Assembly: GCA_902766625.1 (NCBI GenBank)
Contig: CACXEH010000006.1
Location: 1 to 55,034 of the forward strand
DNA length: 55,034 nt
From: an uncultured Bacteroidales bacterium
GTDB taxonomy: Bacteria > Bacteroidota > Bacteroidia > Bacteroidales > Bacteroidaceae
Reading direction: 5' to 3'
Below, piece by piece: positions 1 to 7,490 of this stretch. The translations under genes and the position numbers were made by a program. The first letter of the stretch is position 1; each line of letters starts with the position of its first letter. The notes beneath the pieces are model-generated. The model saw only the letters and a program-made list of their open reading frames with translations. It had not been told where the DNA came from and did no database searches.

Positions 1-1465
1 AAGGCTTACGGATGCCTACGGTAGCGCTGTCTATGATATCGTCAAAAAAGTTGAGCAATCCGAAGTCTTGCAGGACGGCGTGCATGTTGCCGTAAAAGTT
101 GCTGACAATGGCCATGGGATATTTTCCCTTGAGCTGTTGTAGTGTAGATTTGGCTTTTTCGGTCTCACGCCGAGCATAGTCGTAGCAGAATTGCGAGACA
201 GGCTGTATGTACTTTTCGTCCAGTTTCAGGTAAGCCATTTCCAGTTTTATTTTTTTCTGCATCAGGGCGAGGAAATTGTCTTCGGGCGTGATGACGGGAT
301 GTTGCGCCAGATAGCGTTCGGTGTGTACATAGGCTTCGTGGAATTGTGTTTCGGTGACGGGGACCTTGGCCTGTTGACAGGCCTCCCAGATGACGTTTAC
401 CCAGTGACGGCCTGCGGTGTCCAGTGTACCGCCATAGTCAAAGAGCAGTCCCTTGACGGGTTGCCGGCGGTGGCTGGTCTTTATGTTGCCGACTTTCATC
501 AGTGCCACGCCGATAACAATCCATATCAGTTCGCGGACGCGGCTGATGAGACTTGTGTAGACGCCGAATGCGCCAGACAGACTCAATCCGCTGACAGCCA
601 ATGCGAAGCCGCCTTCGCGGAATCCCAGTTGCATGGGGGAGAAGAAGAATATGTTGGCGAACAGTGAGGTGAAGGCCATAATCAGTATGCAGTCAAGGAA
701 ATTGACTTCAGGCGTCAGGATTTTCAGGATGAAGAATACCTCCGTACTGGTCAGGTAACGGGCTATGAACTCGCTGGCGAATGTGGCGTAGAATGTTGAC
801 TTGCGCTGGCGGTGCAACTCGGCAATCTGCATGTCGATTTTTTGCAGTGATTCTTTCTTGCTGGTGTAGAAACGGCGTGCCCGGTGTTTGACCAACGGTA
901 TGTGGCCTAGCATCTTGAAGGTCTTTACAACCATGCCGTTGCGGTAGCCGACAATGAAAAAATACACCAAGAGTGACAGGACGACCGATGTTAGCAAGAG
1001 GAACAATGCCATGGGGAGTGTCGGCGTGTACATGATGAAATATAGTACGATGGAACTCAGCCAGAAGCAGATGTGCGAAAAAATGTGCGTCATCACGAAT
1101 AAAATCACACTGGATGTGGCACGTGCCGTTCCCAGCACGGGTGAAAGTTCCATGATGCGGTAAGGCTCGCCGCCCATGAGCCCGAAAGGTGTGGCATAGT
1201 TCAGGGCAAATCCGGACACAGTCAGCTTATAGATGCGCCAGAATGGTACGGGTGAAGGTCTCTCTCCGTTGCGAATGATAAGGAACCATGTCAGGGTATT
1301 GAAGAGATAAATAATGAGCCATATTCCTATGACGGCAAAGAACCAGTAGCCGGCACGGTGGATGTTGGCCCACAGCTCCCGGTAATCCATGTCGAAAGTG
1401 AACAGCATGACGGCAATGGCTGCAATGCCGAATAGAATAAATAGATTGCGATAACTGTTTTTCAT
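1..1465 (-). CDS. Flippase-like membrane protein fused to a HAD-type hydrolase (C-terminus outside window)
   Basis: The reading frame is open from the ATG at 1465 to the window edge (488 codons). Residues about 1-330 form a polytopic membrane domain of the lysylphosphatidylglycerol-synthase TM/flippase type, with the loop motif GLMGGEPYRI near residue 95 and GFREGG near 281. From about residue 338 a HAD domain follows: motif I LLFDYGGTLD (nucleophile D343), motif II Ser in AIVSN, and a motif III Lys in GIRKP at the edge. The usual second motif-I Asp (DxD) is Gly here, so phosphatase chemistry is not assured. The gene is last in view of an operon, 4 bp after the CDP-alcohol phosphotransferase. 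By inference it flips, and may dephosphorylate, the product of the upstream enzymes. Family calls come from motifs only; the substrate is unknown. Confidence 0.8.
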   Translation of the reverse strand, partial: MKNSYRNLFILFGIAAIAVMLFTFDMDYRELWANIHRAGYWFFAVIGIWLIIYLFNTLTWFLIIRNGERPSPVPFWRIYKLTVSGFALNYATPFGLMGGEPYRIMELSPVLGTARATSSVILFVMTHIFSHICFWLSSIVLYFIMYTPTLPMALFLLLTSVVLSLLVYFFIVGYRNGMVVKTFKMLGHIPLVKHRARRFYTSKKESLQKIDMQIAELHRQRKSTFYATFASEFIARYLTSTEVFFILKILTPEVNFLDCILIMAFTSLFANIFFFSPMQLGFREGGFALAVSGLSLSGAFGVYTSLISRVRELIWIVIGVALMKVGNIKTSHRRQPVKGLLFDYGGTLDTAGRHWVNVIWEACQQAKVPVTETQFHEAYVHTERYLAQHPVITPEDNFLALMQKKIKLEMAYLKLDEKYIQPVSQFCYDYARRETEKAKSTLQQLKGKYPMAIVSNFYGNMHAVLQDFGLLNFFDDIIDSATVGIRKP

Positions 1466-1469
1466 ACAA

Positions 1470-2396
1470 TCAGTATTTTCCCTGTTTCAGTTTTTCGTAG
1501 AAAGTTGCGCACATTTTTTCATGACGATGGCGCATATAGCCTGCGATGCCTGCAAAAACAGTCATTTCAACGACAGGATACAACCAGGGCTGATCTATCA
1601 GACACGCGAAGAAGAGTGTGAAGATGCGGCAGTTGATGGTGACGATGTTGGCATATTTCATCAAGGGTAGGCTCTGTGCCCTGAAATCAGTCCTGAAGTC
1701 ATCGGAGACGATGTCGTTGCGCACCTCGCGGATGTATTTTATCATCTGTTGGAAGCGTGGTGTCATCTTTTCCTGCGAACGGGTGTATGAGACATAGCTT
1801 CTTAAAAACAAACGCCACCAGAAATTCCCTTTCTTGGGTGTGTTGTCCAGATGCTGCTGCTCGACGGTAGAAAAATTCAGTTCGCTCTTGATGTCCGGCA
1901 GGAAATACAGATGGATGTTCCTGTAGTAGTCTGACAACTGGCACTGGCGTGCGTGGAAGAATACACCGGATGTGGTGCATAAGACAAAGGCCAGCCACTG
2001 CCACTCTGTGTGGGTAAAGGGAATGTCGTGATGGAACAGCCGGCATGAAATGGCGAAATAGATGCAGAAGAACCACACGTCGCCGGCGAATCCGTCAAGG
2101 ATGCGTCCCCACTGCGAACTTTTATGTGCCATTCTTGCTAATTGACCGTCACAACTGTCGCAGAAATTCGCGAGCATTAGGAAGACTATGCCCCATATGT
2201 TGTGTTGCAAATCGGAGTGGTAAAACATGATTCCCGCCATAATTCCCAAAAGCATGGACAGGATGGTTACGATGTTAGGATGGACGTTAAACTTGTTGAA
2301 TACTAACGCCATCACATACCCGACGGGACGTGTAAAGTAAATGTCAAACCATTCTTCTATATCCAAACTTTTATACGTAGATTTAATATTTAACAT
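1470..2396 (-). CDS. CDP-alcohol phosphatidyltransferase family membrane enzyme
   Basis: 308 aa. Enzymes of this family transfer a phospho-alcohol from a CDP-activated donor to a second alcohol, making a phosphodiester in the membrane. The signature spans residues 80-106: D80, D83-G84, A87-R88, G97, D101 and D106. The last two Asp are separated by four residues (DGFAGD), whereas the family consensus is D-x3-D, so the final acidic ligand sits one residue late. Hydrophobic segments flank the motif and continue near the C-terminus; a soluble insertion lies at about 145-230. It overlaps the ATP-grasp gene by 14 bp and is followed after 4 bp by the flippase-HAD gene. The head group and acceptor cannot be read from the sequence. 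Confidence 0.88.
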   Translation of the reverse strand: MLNIKSTYKSLDIEEWFDIYFTRPVGYVMALVFNKFNVHPNIVTILSMLLGIMAGIMFYHSDLQHNIWGIVFLMLANFCDSCDGQLARMAHKSSQWGRILDGFAGDVWFFCIYFAISCRLFHHDIPFTHTEWQWLAFVLCTTSGVFFHARQCQLSDYYRNIHLYFLPDIKSELNFSTVEQQHLDNTPKKGNFWWRLFLRSYVSYTRSQEKMTPRFQQMIKYIREVRNDIVSDDFRTDFRAQSLPLMKYANIVTINCRIFTLFFACLIDQPWLYPVVEMTVFAGIAGYMRHRHEKMCATFYEKLKQGKY

Positions 2397-3234
2397 GATA
2401 TGATATTTGGTTGATAATATATTTTACGATAGCTTTAGACGCATCTTCTATGCAAGGTGAGAAACTGGGCCAGTCATTGAAGTCTATTATCCAATATTTT
2501 CCTGTCTCGTCCACGATACAGTCACCGCCATAGACAGGCACTTCTGCCAACCGTGCGATTTTATCTGTATCTTGTTTCAGTTTTTTTATTGAAAAGGGGT
2601 ATTGTCGGGGCATGCCATTATGCTTTTCCAATCCGAATTTGCTGTGTGACGGGCCTTGCGTCGGATAATACCAGTAGAAAAAGTCTGTATCGGTGACACT
2701 GTAGAACTTGATGATGTCACCCGTGACGTGCTGGCTGAGAAGAGCCGTCTTGATACCTCTGTGCCGGAATTCTCCTATATGTAGCTCCAATGTCTCCCAG
2801 TCTTCAATAAAACATACGTCTTCTTTCTGTTGGGTGCATGTCCCGGCACATTTCAACCAACAGGGGAATGCAATATCGCCAGGAATCTCCAGTCCGTCAG
2901 AAAGGTACAAGATGACGCTGGGCGGGATATTAATACCGATGTCAAACATGAGGCGTGTGATGCTTATACGCTCACAATTCTGCACTCCTTTGGGCGAAGT
3001 GACAACGATCGCACCACAATTTTCACATTGCTGTAATTTCAGCAGACTGTCGGAACCTCTTGCCATAGAGAATATGATGTGCTCATTGATATCACTTTGC
3101 GGCAGAGTTTCTTCTTTATAGAAGGTTACCTGATGTCCGTTAGCCCGCAGTCCGTTGGCGACAAACTCCATAATGCTGTCGTCATTGGAGTTAGGAGAAA
3201 AGACCTTGTTGCGAAGGATACCGGCTATATTCAT
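2383..3234 (-). CDS. ATP-grasp (RimK/ITPK-like) ligase or kinase
   Basis: 283 aa, cytoplasmic. The C-terminal part has the ATP-grasp metal-binding signature WIIDFNDWPSF (residues about 249-259), preceded by VYGGDCIVD. The N-terminus (MNIAGILRNKVFSPNS) resembles the preATP-grasp Rossmann-like subdomain. Enzymes of this fold join a carboxylate to an amine or thiol, or phosphorylate a polyol such as inositol phosphate; the sequence does not decide which. The gene lies 8 bp after the nucleotidyltransferase gene and overlaps the CDP-alcohol phosphotransferase gene by 14 bp, so translational coupling is likely. By inference it prepares or decorates the head group used by its neighbours. Confidence 0.75.
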   Translation of the reverse strand: MNIAGILRNKVFSPNSNDDSIMEFVANGLRANGHQVTFYKEETLPQSDINEHIIFSMARGSDSLLKLQQCENCGAIVVTSPKGVQNCERISITRLMFDIGINIPPSVILYLSDGLEIPGDIAFPCWLKCAGTCTQQKEDVCFIEDWETLELHIGEFRHRGIKTALLSQHVTGDIIKFYSVTDTDFFYWYYPTQGPSHSKFGLEKHNGMPRQYPFSIKKLKQDTDKIARLAEVPVYGGDCIVDETGKYWIIDFNDWPSFSPCIEDASKAIVKYIINQISYHVKY

Positions 3235-3242
3235 GGCATATC

Positions 3243-3953
3243 TCAGTTTGCAAGAAACATTTCGGCTTTTCGGATGTCGCTGACATGGTCAACGTCCAGT
3301 ATCTTGGTGAAGGGGTAGGCTTTCAATGACATACCGTCAAGAACGAGCTGCCGTTGGAAATTCCTCATTCGGCTTTGACCTTCAGCCACGCATCGTTTTA
3401 ACGTGGTTATTGCTGCAGGTTTTAAGCAATAGATACCTCCTGATATGTATTTGCATTCGTGTGGTGTGTCGTAAAATCCGTCAATTGTCATGTCTGAAGC
3501 AGTACTGACATAAAGCGGTTTCTCGTCATCAACAAAATCAGTTACAGCCATTAGACCGTCGCCATCAAAAGTGGAAAAGGCAGTAATGTAATCACGGAAT
3601 TCCGTCTTATGAAAAACAGTATCAATAGTCGTCAGACAGAATGGTTCTGCTGATAGATAAGGACTTATCTCATAGAAACTGTGCATGGAACTTTTGGTAG
3701 CTTTTTCTACAATTGTGACAGGACACAGATTTTGTTTCTGATGATTGTCTCTAAGTTGTTTGACGTAGTTTACTACGGCAGGCATCAGAGGATTTACAAT
3801 AACAACAATATCGCTGGCATTTAGTGAAGTGAAGATGTTTATCAGGCGACACAACAAAGGTATGCCGTTTAGTCTTATCAGGGGTTTGTCTGTCGTTAAC
3901 CCCTCTTGTTTAAGACGTGAACCTTCACCTGCAGCGATAATCCCGAACTTCAT
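3243..3953 (-). CDS. MobA/GlmU-like NTP-transferase (probable sugar- or polyol-phosphate nucleotidyltransferase)
   Basis: 236 aa. The N-terminus has the nucleotide-binding loop IIAAGEGSRL (residues 5-14) and the following TDKPLI motif with the conserved Lys24-Pro25; D111 in TTIDTV is the likely metal ligand. Such enzymes make NDP-activated sugars or polyols. Next to a CDP-alcohol phosphotransferase a CTP-using function is the natural reading, as in archaeal inositol-1-phosphate cytidylyltransferases that are fused to a CDP-alcohol transferase domain. Its ATG overlaps the pdxA stop codon (TAATG, 3951-3955), indicating translational coupling. The donor nucleotide and substrate are not visible in the sequence. 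Confidence 0.82.
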   Translation of the reverse strand: MKFGIIAAGEGSRLKQEGLTTDKPLIRLNGIPLLCRLINIFTSLNASDIVVIVNPLMPAVVNYVKQLRDNHQKQNLCPVTIVEKATKSSMHSFYEISPYLSAEPFCLTTIDTVFHKTEFRDYITAFSTFDGDGLMAVTDFVDDEKPLYVSTASDMTIDGFYDTPHECKYISGGIYCLKPAAITTLKRCVAEGQSRMRNFQRQLVLDGMSLKAYPFTKILDVDHVSDIRKAEMFLAN

Positions 3954-5032
3954 TATTCTATTTGCTCTCTGCCATCTTTACGTCCTTTGTCACGTGGGAT
4001 AATTTTCAAAGGATTGGCATATGCCTCTTTGTCTATTTGGCGGTTACGCCATACGTCCAAGGCGACATAGATAGCCTGTCGAAAAGAATTCTCGTTTGCT
4101 TCACCCTTGCCGGCAATATCATAAGCGACGCCATGGTCTGGTGAAGTGCGGACGATAGGCAAACCCGCAGTAAAGTTCACACCATCGTCAGCGGATAGCG
4201 TCTTAAATGCAGTCAGGCCTTGGTCATGATACATAGCCAGAATACCGTCAAAAGAGGAGTACACTCCGGCGCCGAAGAATCCGTCAGCGGGATATGGTCC
4301 AAAGCACTGAACGCCTCTCTTCCGCATAGAATCAATAGCAGGCTTGATGATGTCCTTCTCTTCAGAGCCAATCAGTCCGTTGTCACCACAATGTGGATTC
4401 AGTGACAATACAGCTATGCGAGGGATGGAAATTGTAAAGTCTGATTTCAATGAAGTGTTAAAGATGTCGATTTTTTTCTCAATCTTTGCCTGGGTTAGGT
4501 TAGCGGATACCTCTTTTATAGGGAGATGTGTTGTCACCAATGCCACTTTCATCATGGGACTCATCAGAATCATTAAAGCTTCATTGCCTTCGCCAACCTC
4601 ATGCTCAAGATACTCTGTGTGTCCCACAAAGTTGAAATTGCTGCTTTGCATTGAAGCTTTGTTTATAGGCGCGGTAACCAATACGTCGATATTGCCTTCT
4701 TTGTAATCTTTGATAGCTCTCTCTAATGAAAGCATGGCGACTTTACCGCATTCCAGATTAGGCGTGCCAAAATCTATTTTGACTTCTTCGTCATATACCG
4801 AGATCATGTTCAGACGACCCTCTTGTGCATCTGAGGCTTGATTTATCATGGCAAAGTTGGTCGTAAGATTTAGCATTTTGCGATGATATGTCGCTGCCTT
4901 GGGCGAGCCATATAATATGGGTATGCACATTTCGCACATCATCGGATAAGCGAATGTTTTGAGGATAACCTCATAACCTATGCCGCTCACATCACCATGA
5001 GTAATGCCTACGCGTATTTTCTTTCCTTCCAT
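3953..5032 (-). CDS. pdxA: 4-hydroxythreonine-4-phosphate dehydrogenase
   Basis: 359 aa. PdxA oxidises 4-phosphohydroxy-L-threonine with NAD in pyridoxal-5'-phosphate synthesis. Visible family features are GITHGDVSGIGYE at the N-terminus, the metal-ligand His in GHTEYL, NPHCGDNGLIGSEE, the second His in MYHDQGLTAFK, and the C-terminal GVNFTAGLPIVRTSPDHG stretch. The start lies inside the rlmN 3' end (41-bp overlap), and the stop overlaps the next ATG. The rlmN-pdxA pairing looks housekeeping; the genes after it do not belong to vitamin B6 metabolism as far as I can tell. Confidence 0.95.
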   Translation of the reverse strand: MEGKKIRVGITHGDVSGIGYEVILKTFAYPMMCEMCIPILYGSPKAATYHRKMLNLTTNFAMINQASDAQEGRLNMISVYDEEVKIDFGTPNLECGKVAMLSLERAIKDYKEGNIDVLVTAPINKASMQSSNFNFVGHTEYLEHEVGEGNEALMILMSPMMKVALVTTHLPIKEVSANLTQAKIEKKIDIFNTSLKSDFTISIPRIAVLSLNPHCGDNGLIGSEEKDIIKPAIDSMRKRGVQCFGPYPADGFFGAGVYSSFDGILAMYHDQGLTAFKTLSADDGVNFTAGLPIVRTSPDHGVAYDIAGKGEANENSFRQAIYVALDVWRNRQIDKEAYANPLKIIPRDKGRKDGREQIE

Positions 5033-6098
5033 AATTATTTAGTTTCTTTTTGTTTCTTTCTTTAGTGCTTAGTAAGCCGCATGCAGCCATAATATCTTCT
5101 CCTCGTGAGGCCCGCAGTGTACTGAATACGCCCTTGTAGGTAAGATAATCACGTATTTCTTTCATACGTTTTTCTGGTGCTGCGGTAAAAGGTGAGTCGG
5201 GTATTGTGTGAAAGGGTATGAGGTTGACCCTGCAGTCCAATCCCTTCAACAATTCCACAAGTTGGTCTCTGTGGCGGTGTGAATCGTTCAGGCCTGCGAA
5301 AACAATGTATTCAAATGAAAGCCTTCTCTGCTTGGCTCCTTCATGCCATTGCAGTTCTGCGTTGCAGAAATCATAGTCCTTGAGTACTTCAACCACTTTA
5401 TTAATAGGCCACGCCTTTTCTGCCGGCATATATTCAGCGCGGAGGGCAGATGTCGGGAAGTGAAGGCTGATGGCAATGTTGCACTGGCTTTCATTCAAGA
5501 ATTTCCTCAGGTTCTTGAGGTCGCCTACGGTAGAGACGGTTATGCGTTTTGGACTCCATGCCAGACCGTATGGCGCGGTCATAATTTCACATGTCCTTAA
5601 TACATTGTCTATGTTATCCAGAGGTTCGCCTTGTCCCATAAAGACAATATTTGTCAGTGTGGCAAATTCGGGAAGTGAGTATATCTGGTTCAAAATGTCC
5701 GCAGGAGTTAATTGTGCTTGAAACCCCTGTCGGCCGGTCATACAGAAACTGCATCCCATTTTGCAACCGACTTGGGAAGAAACACATAAAGTGGCTCTTT
5801 CCGCGGTAGGGATATAGACGGTTTCAACGAAATGTCCGCTTTGTGTCGGAAACAGATACTTGACGGTACCGTCTTTGGATTTCACTTTTTTGATTGGTTG
5901 TTTCCGTCCCAACACATAATGTTCTTCCAGTTTCTCGCGAAATGCCTTTGAGATATTTGACATTTCCGATATGCTGAATATTTGTTTTGTATATAGCCAT
6001 GTGGCTATTTGCTTGGACGCATATTTGGGCATGCCGAGTTCGTAGGCGACATTCTCCAATTCTGCCAGTGTCATACCCGAAAGCGTTTTCTTTTCCAT
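4992..6098 (-). CDS. rlmN: 23S rRNA/tRNA (adenine-C2) methyltransferase RlmN, radical SAM
   Basis: 368 aa from the ATG at 6098. RlmN methylates C2 of A2503 in 23S rRNA and A37 in some tRNAs. The radical-SAM cluster motif is CKMGCSFC; GQGEPLDN follows, and the conserved C-terminal Cys is in MAACGLLS. A longer in-frame start exists at 6182, but ATG 6098 has a near-perfect AGGAGG ribosome site 5 nt upstream and gives the usual family N-terminus (MEKKTLSGMTLAELE). The 3' end runs 41 bp into pdxA and adds a Lys/Asn/Arg-rich tail of about 20 residues. It starts 16 bp after the HD-like gene. Confidence 0.95.
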   Translation of the reverse strand: MEKKTLSGMTLAELENVAYELGMPKYASKQIATWLYTKQIFSISEMSNISKAFREKLEEHYVLGRKQPIKKVKSKDGTVKYLFPTQSGHFVETVYIPTAERATLCVSSQVGCKMGCSFCMTGRQGFQAQLTPADILNQIYSLPEFATLTNIVFMGQGEPLDNIDNVLRTCEIMTAPYGLAWSPKRITVSTVGDLKNLRKFLNESQCNIAISLHFPTSALRAEYMPAEKAWPINKVVEVLKDYDFCNAELQWHEGAKQRRLSFEYIVFAGLNDSHRHRDQLVELLKGLDCRVNLIPFHTIPDSPFTAAPEKRMKEIRDYLTYKGVFSTLRASRGEDIMAACGLLSTKERNKKKLNNYGRKENTRRHYSW

Positions 6099-6103
6099 GT
6101 ATT

Positions 6104-6109
6104 CCTCCT
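6104..6109 (-). promoter_or_regulatory. Strong Shine-Dalgarno site of rlmN
   Basis: On the minus strand AGGAGG sits 5 nt before the ATG at 6098. Such strong sites are uncommon in this window, and this one fixes the rlmN start over the longer in-frame alternative. Confidence 0.75.
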
Positions 6110-6114
6110 TCTGT

Positions 6115-6597
6115 TTAACAATGGGACGTGCATTTGGTGTTTTGCGGTGCTGTTGTCCATGGTGTTCCGCCATACATTGCATCCAGCAGCCTGCGCCCTG
6201 TTGTTGTCTTAAATATGTCTTCTCTTATTTTTGCTATGGCGTCTTGCGATAATTTGTATTCAAAGATGCTGGTCAGAAGTTCCGCTTCGGCTAATATTTG
6301 CTGCGCCGTACTTCTGGGAGAGACGTTATCATGATAATGCTCTACCATATATGCCACCTGGTCAATCTCATGCTCGCTAAAGCCTCCTGTGCGTTTCATC
6401 AACATTCTGCCTTCAGATGCTTCCTCTTGGATGATTGATGCTGCAGACAGAATGGTCATTGCCTCTGTGTCCACGTCTTCAAGGCTTCCTATAAGGACAG
6501 CCAAGTCGTGGACTTTCAGTACATGATGAATACGGCGGTTGTCTCCTCTGGTGTATTCGATCTTTAATTTTAATAATTTTGCTAAACGCGTGTTCAT
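6115..6597 (-). CDS. Degenerate HD-domain protein
   Basis: 160 aa. The N-terminus (GDNRRIHHVLKVHDLAVLIG, residues about 18-37) looks like the first helices of an HD-family phosphohydrolase. Where the metal-binding His-Asp pair and following loop should be (about residue 57), the sequence reads SIIQEEASEGRM, so the catalytic HD dyad is absent and the domain appears internally shortened. Later HYHDN (88-91) and an all-helical C-terminus remain. Its ATG overlaps the esterase stop codon (ATGA). By inference it is catalytically dead or repurposed. It could alternatively be a helical protein unrelated to HD, since the match rests on one N-terminal stretch. Confidence 0.65.
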   Translation of the reverse strand: MNTRLAKLLKLKIEYTRGDNRRIHHVLKVHDLAVLIGSLEDVDTEAMTILSAASIIQEEASEGRMLMKRTGGFSEHEIDQVAYMVEHYHDNVSPRSTAQQILAEAELLTSIFEYKLSQDAIAKIREDIFKTTTGRRLLDAMYGGTPWTTAPQNTKCTSHC

Positions 6598-7478
6598 TTA
6601 TCCATACATCTGTCTACAAACGGCAGCATGGTGTATAATGCCTTGTACCAGTATTCTTGATTGTGGATTCCATCTTGCACCCGCAATTCACATTTGATGT
6701 TGTATTTACGCATTGCCAAGAACAGATCTACGTTTGGTTCCAACAAGAAATCGTCATCACCGACATCGATATACCACTTTACAGTTCTCAGTGCGGCTAA
6801 TTTCTCTTTAGAGGCTTTCGCCAGATAGGGTACAGGGCGATTGTCATACACAGATTTGCTCGTCGCATATTGTATATCGCTTTTGAAATCTTTACGTTCC
6901 GGCTCAGGACAGTCTGTCTTATAAATTCCGCCCTGTGTCTTGTCGCTCATACCAACCCATCCGCTCATATTATAGCAGGCGCTAAACAACTCAGGGTGAT
7001 GCATGCCATAGGTTATTGTTCCACTGCCACCCATGCTCAATCCGCTGACGGCACGATGTCCCTTGTCACCGATGACACGATATTTTTTCTCCACGTGTGG
7101 CATAAACTCCTCAAAAAAGAAAGTCTCATATTTCCAACCGTCTACATCAAAGTAGCCATTGCGCACTTTGTCGGAGTATGGACCACCGGCATTAGGCATG
7201 ATGATAACCATCTCGCGCACTTCCTGATTGCGCATCTTCAAGTCTGCCACTAGGTTAAGCCTATATTTTTCCCATGAATAGTAACCACCGTGCAGACCGT
7301 GTAGTAAATACAATGCAGGGTATTTGTCTGAAGTCTTTGCGTAGCTGTCCGGCAGATAGATGTTGTATTTTACCCAACTTTTGAGTACAGTGCTGTTGAT
7401 GCTGTCTGTAACTATTTTTCCTGCATAAATGTTTGTGGTGATAACCACGAAGCATAGTAATAATACTGATTTACTCAT
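6594..7478 (-). CDS. Secreted alpha/beta-hydrolase esterase (esterase D / XynZ-like)
   Basis: 294 aa with an N-terminal signal peptide (about residues 1-19, ending IYA). The fold is that of putative esterases: LLHGLHGGYYSW oxyanion region, nucleophile elbow GLSMGG, acid in VGDDDF, and catalytic His in DGIHNQEYW. Relatives include feruloyl and acetyl-xylan esterases and S-formylglutathione hydrolase; with a signal peptide, action on plant polysaccharide esters outside the cytoplasm is likely but not shown. It begins 12 bp after the tricorn-like gene and is coupled to the HD-like gene by an ATGA overlap. Confidence 0.85.
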   Translation of the reverse strand: MSKSVLLLCFVVITTNIYAGKIVTDSINSTVLKSWVKYNIYLPDSYAKTSDKYPALYLLHGLHGGYYSWEKYRLNLVADLKMRNQEVREMVIIMPNAGGPYSDKVRNGYFDVDGWKYETFFFEEFMPHVEKKYRVIGDKGHRAVSGLSMGGSGTITYGMHHPELFSACYNMSGWVGMSDKTQGGIYKTDCPEPERKDFKSDIQYATSKSVYDNRPVPYLAKASKEKLAALRTVKWYIDVGDDDFLLEPNVDLFLAMRKYNIKCELRVQDGIHNQEYWYKALYTMLPFVDRCMDK

Positions 7479-7490
7479 ATCGTGATGATA

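Noticed and set aside
191..667. Plus-strand open frame of 158 codons
   Set aside because: It is antisense to the flippase-HAD gene, whose minus-strand frame has clear domain motifs.
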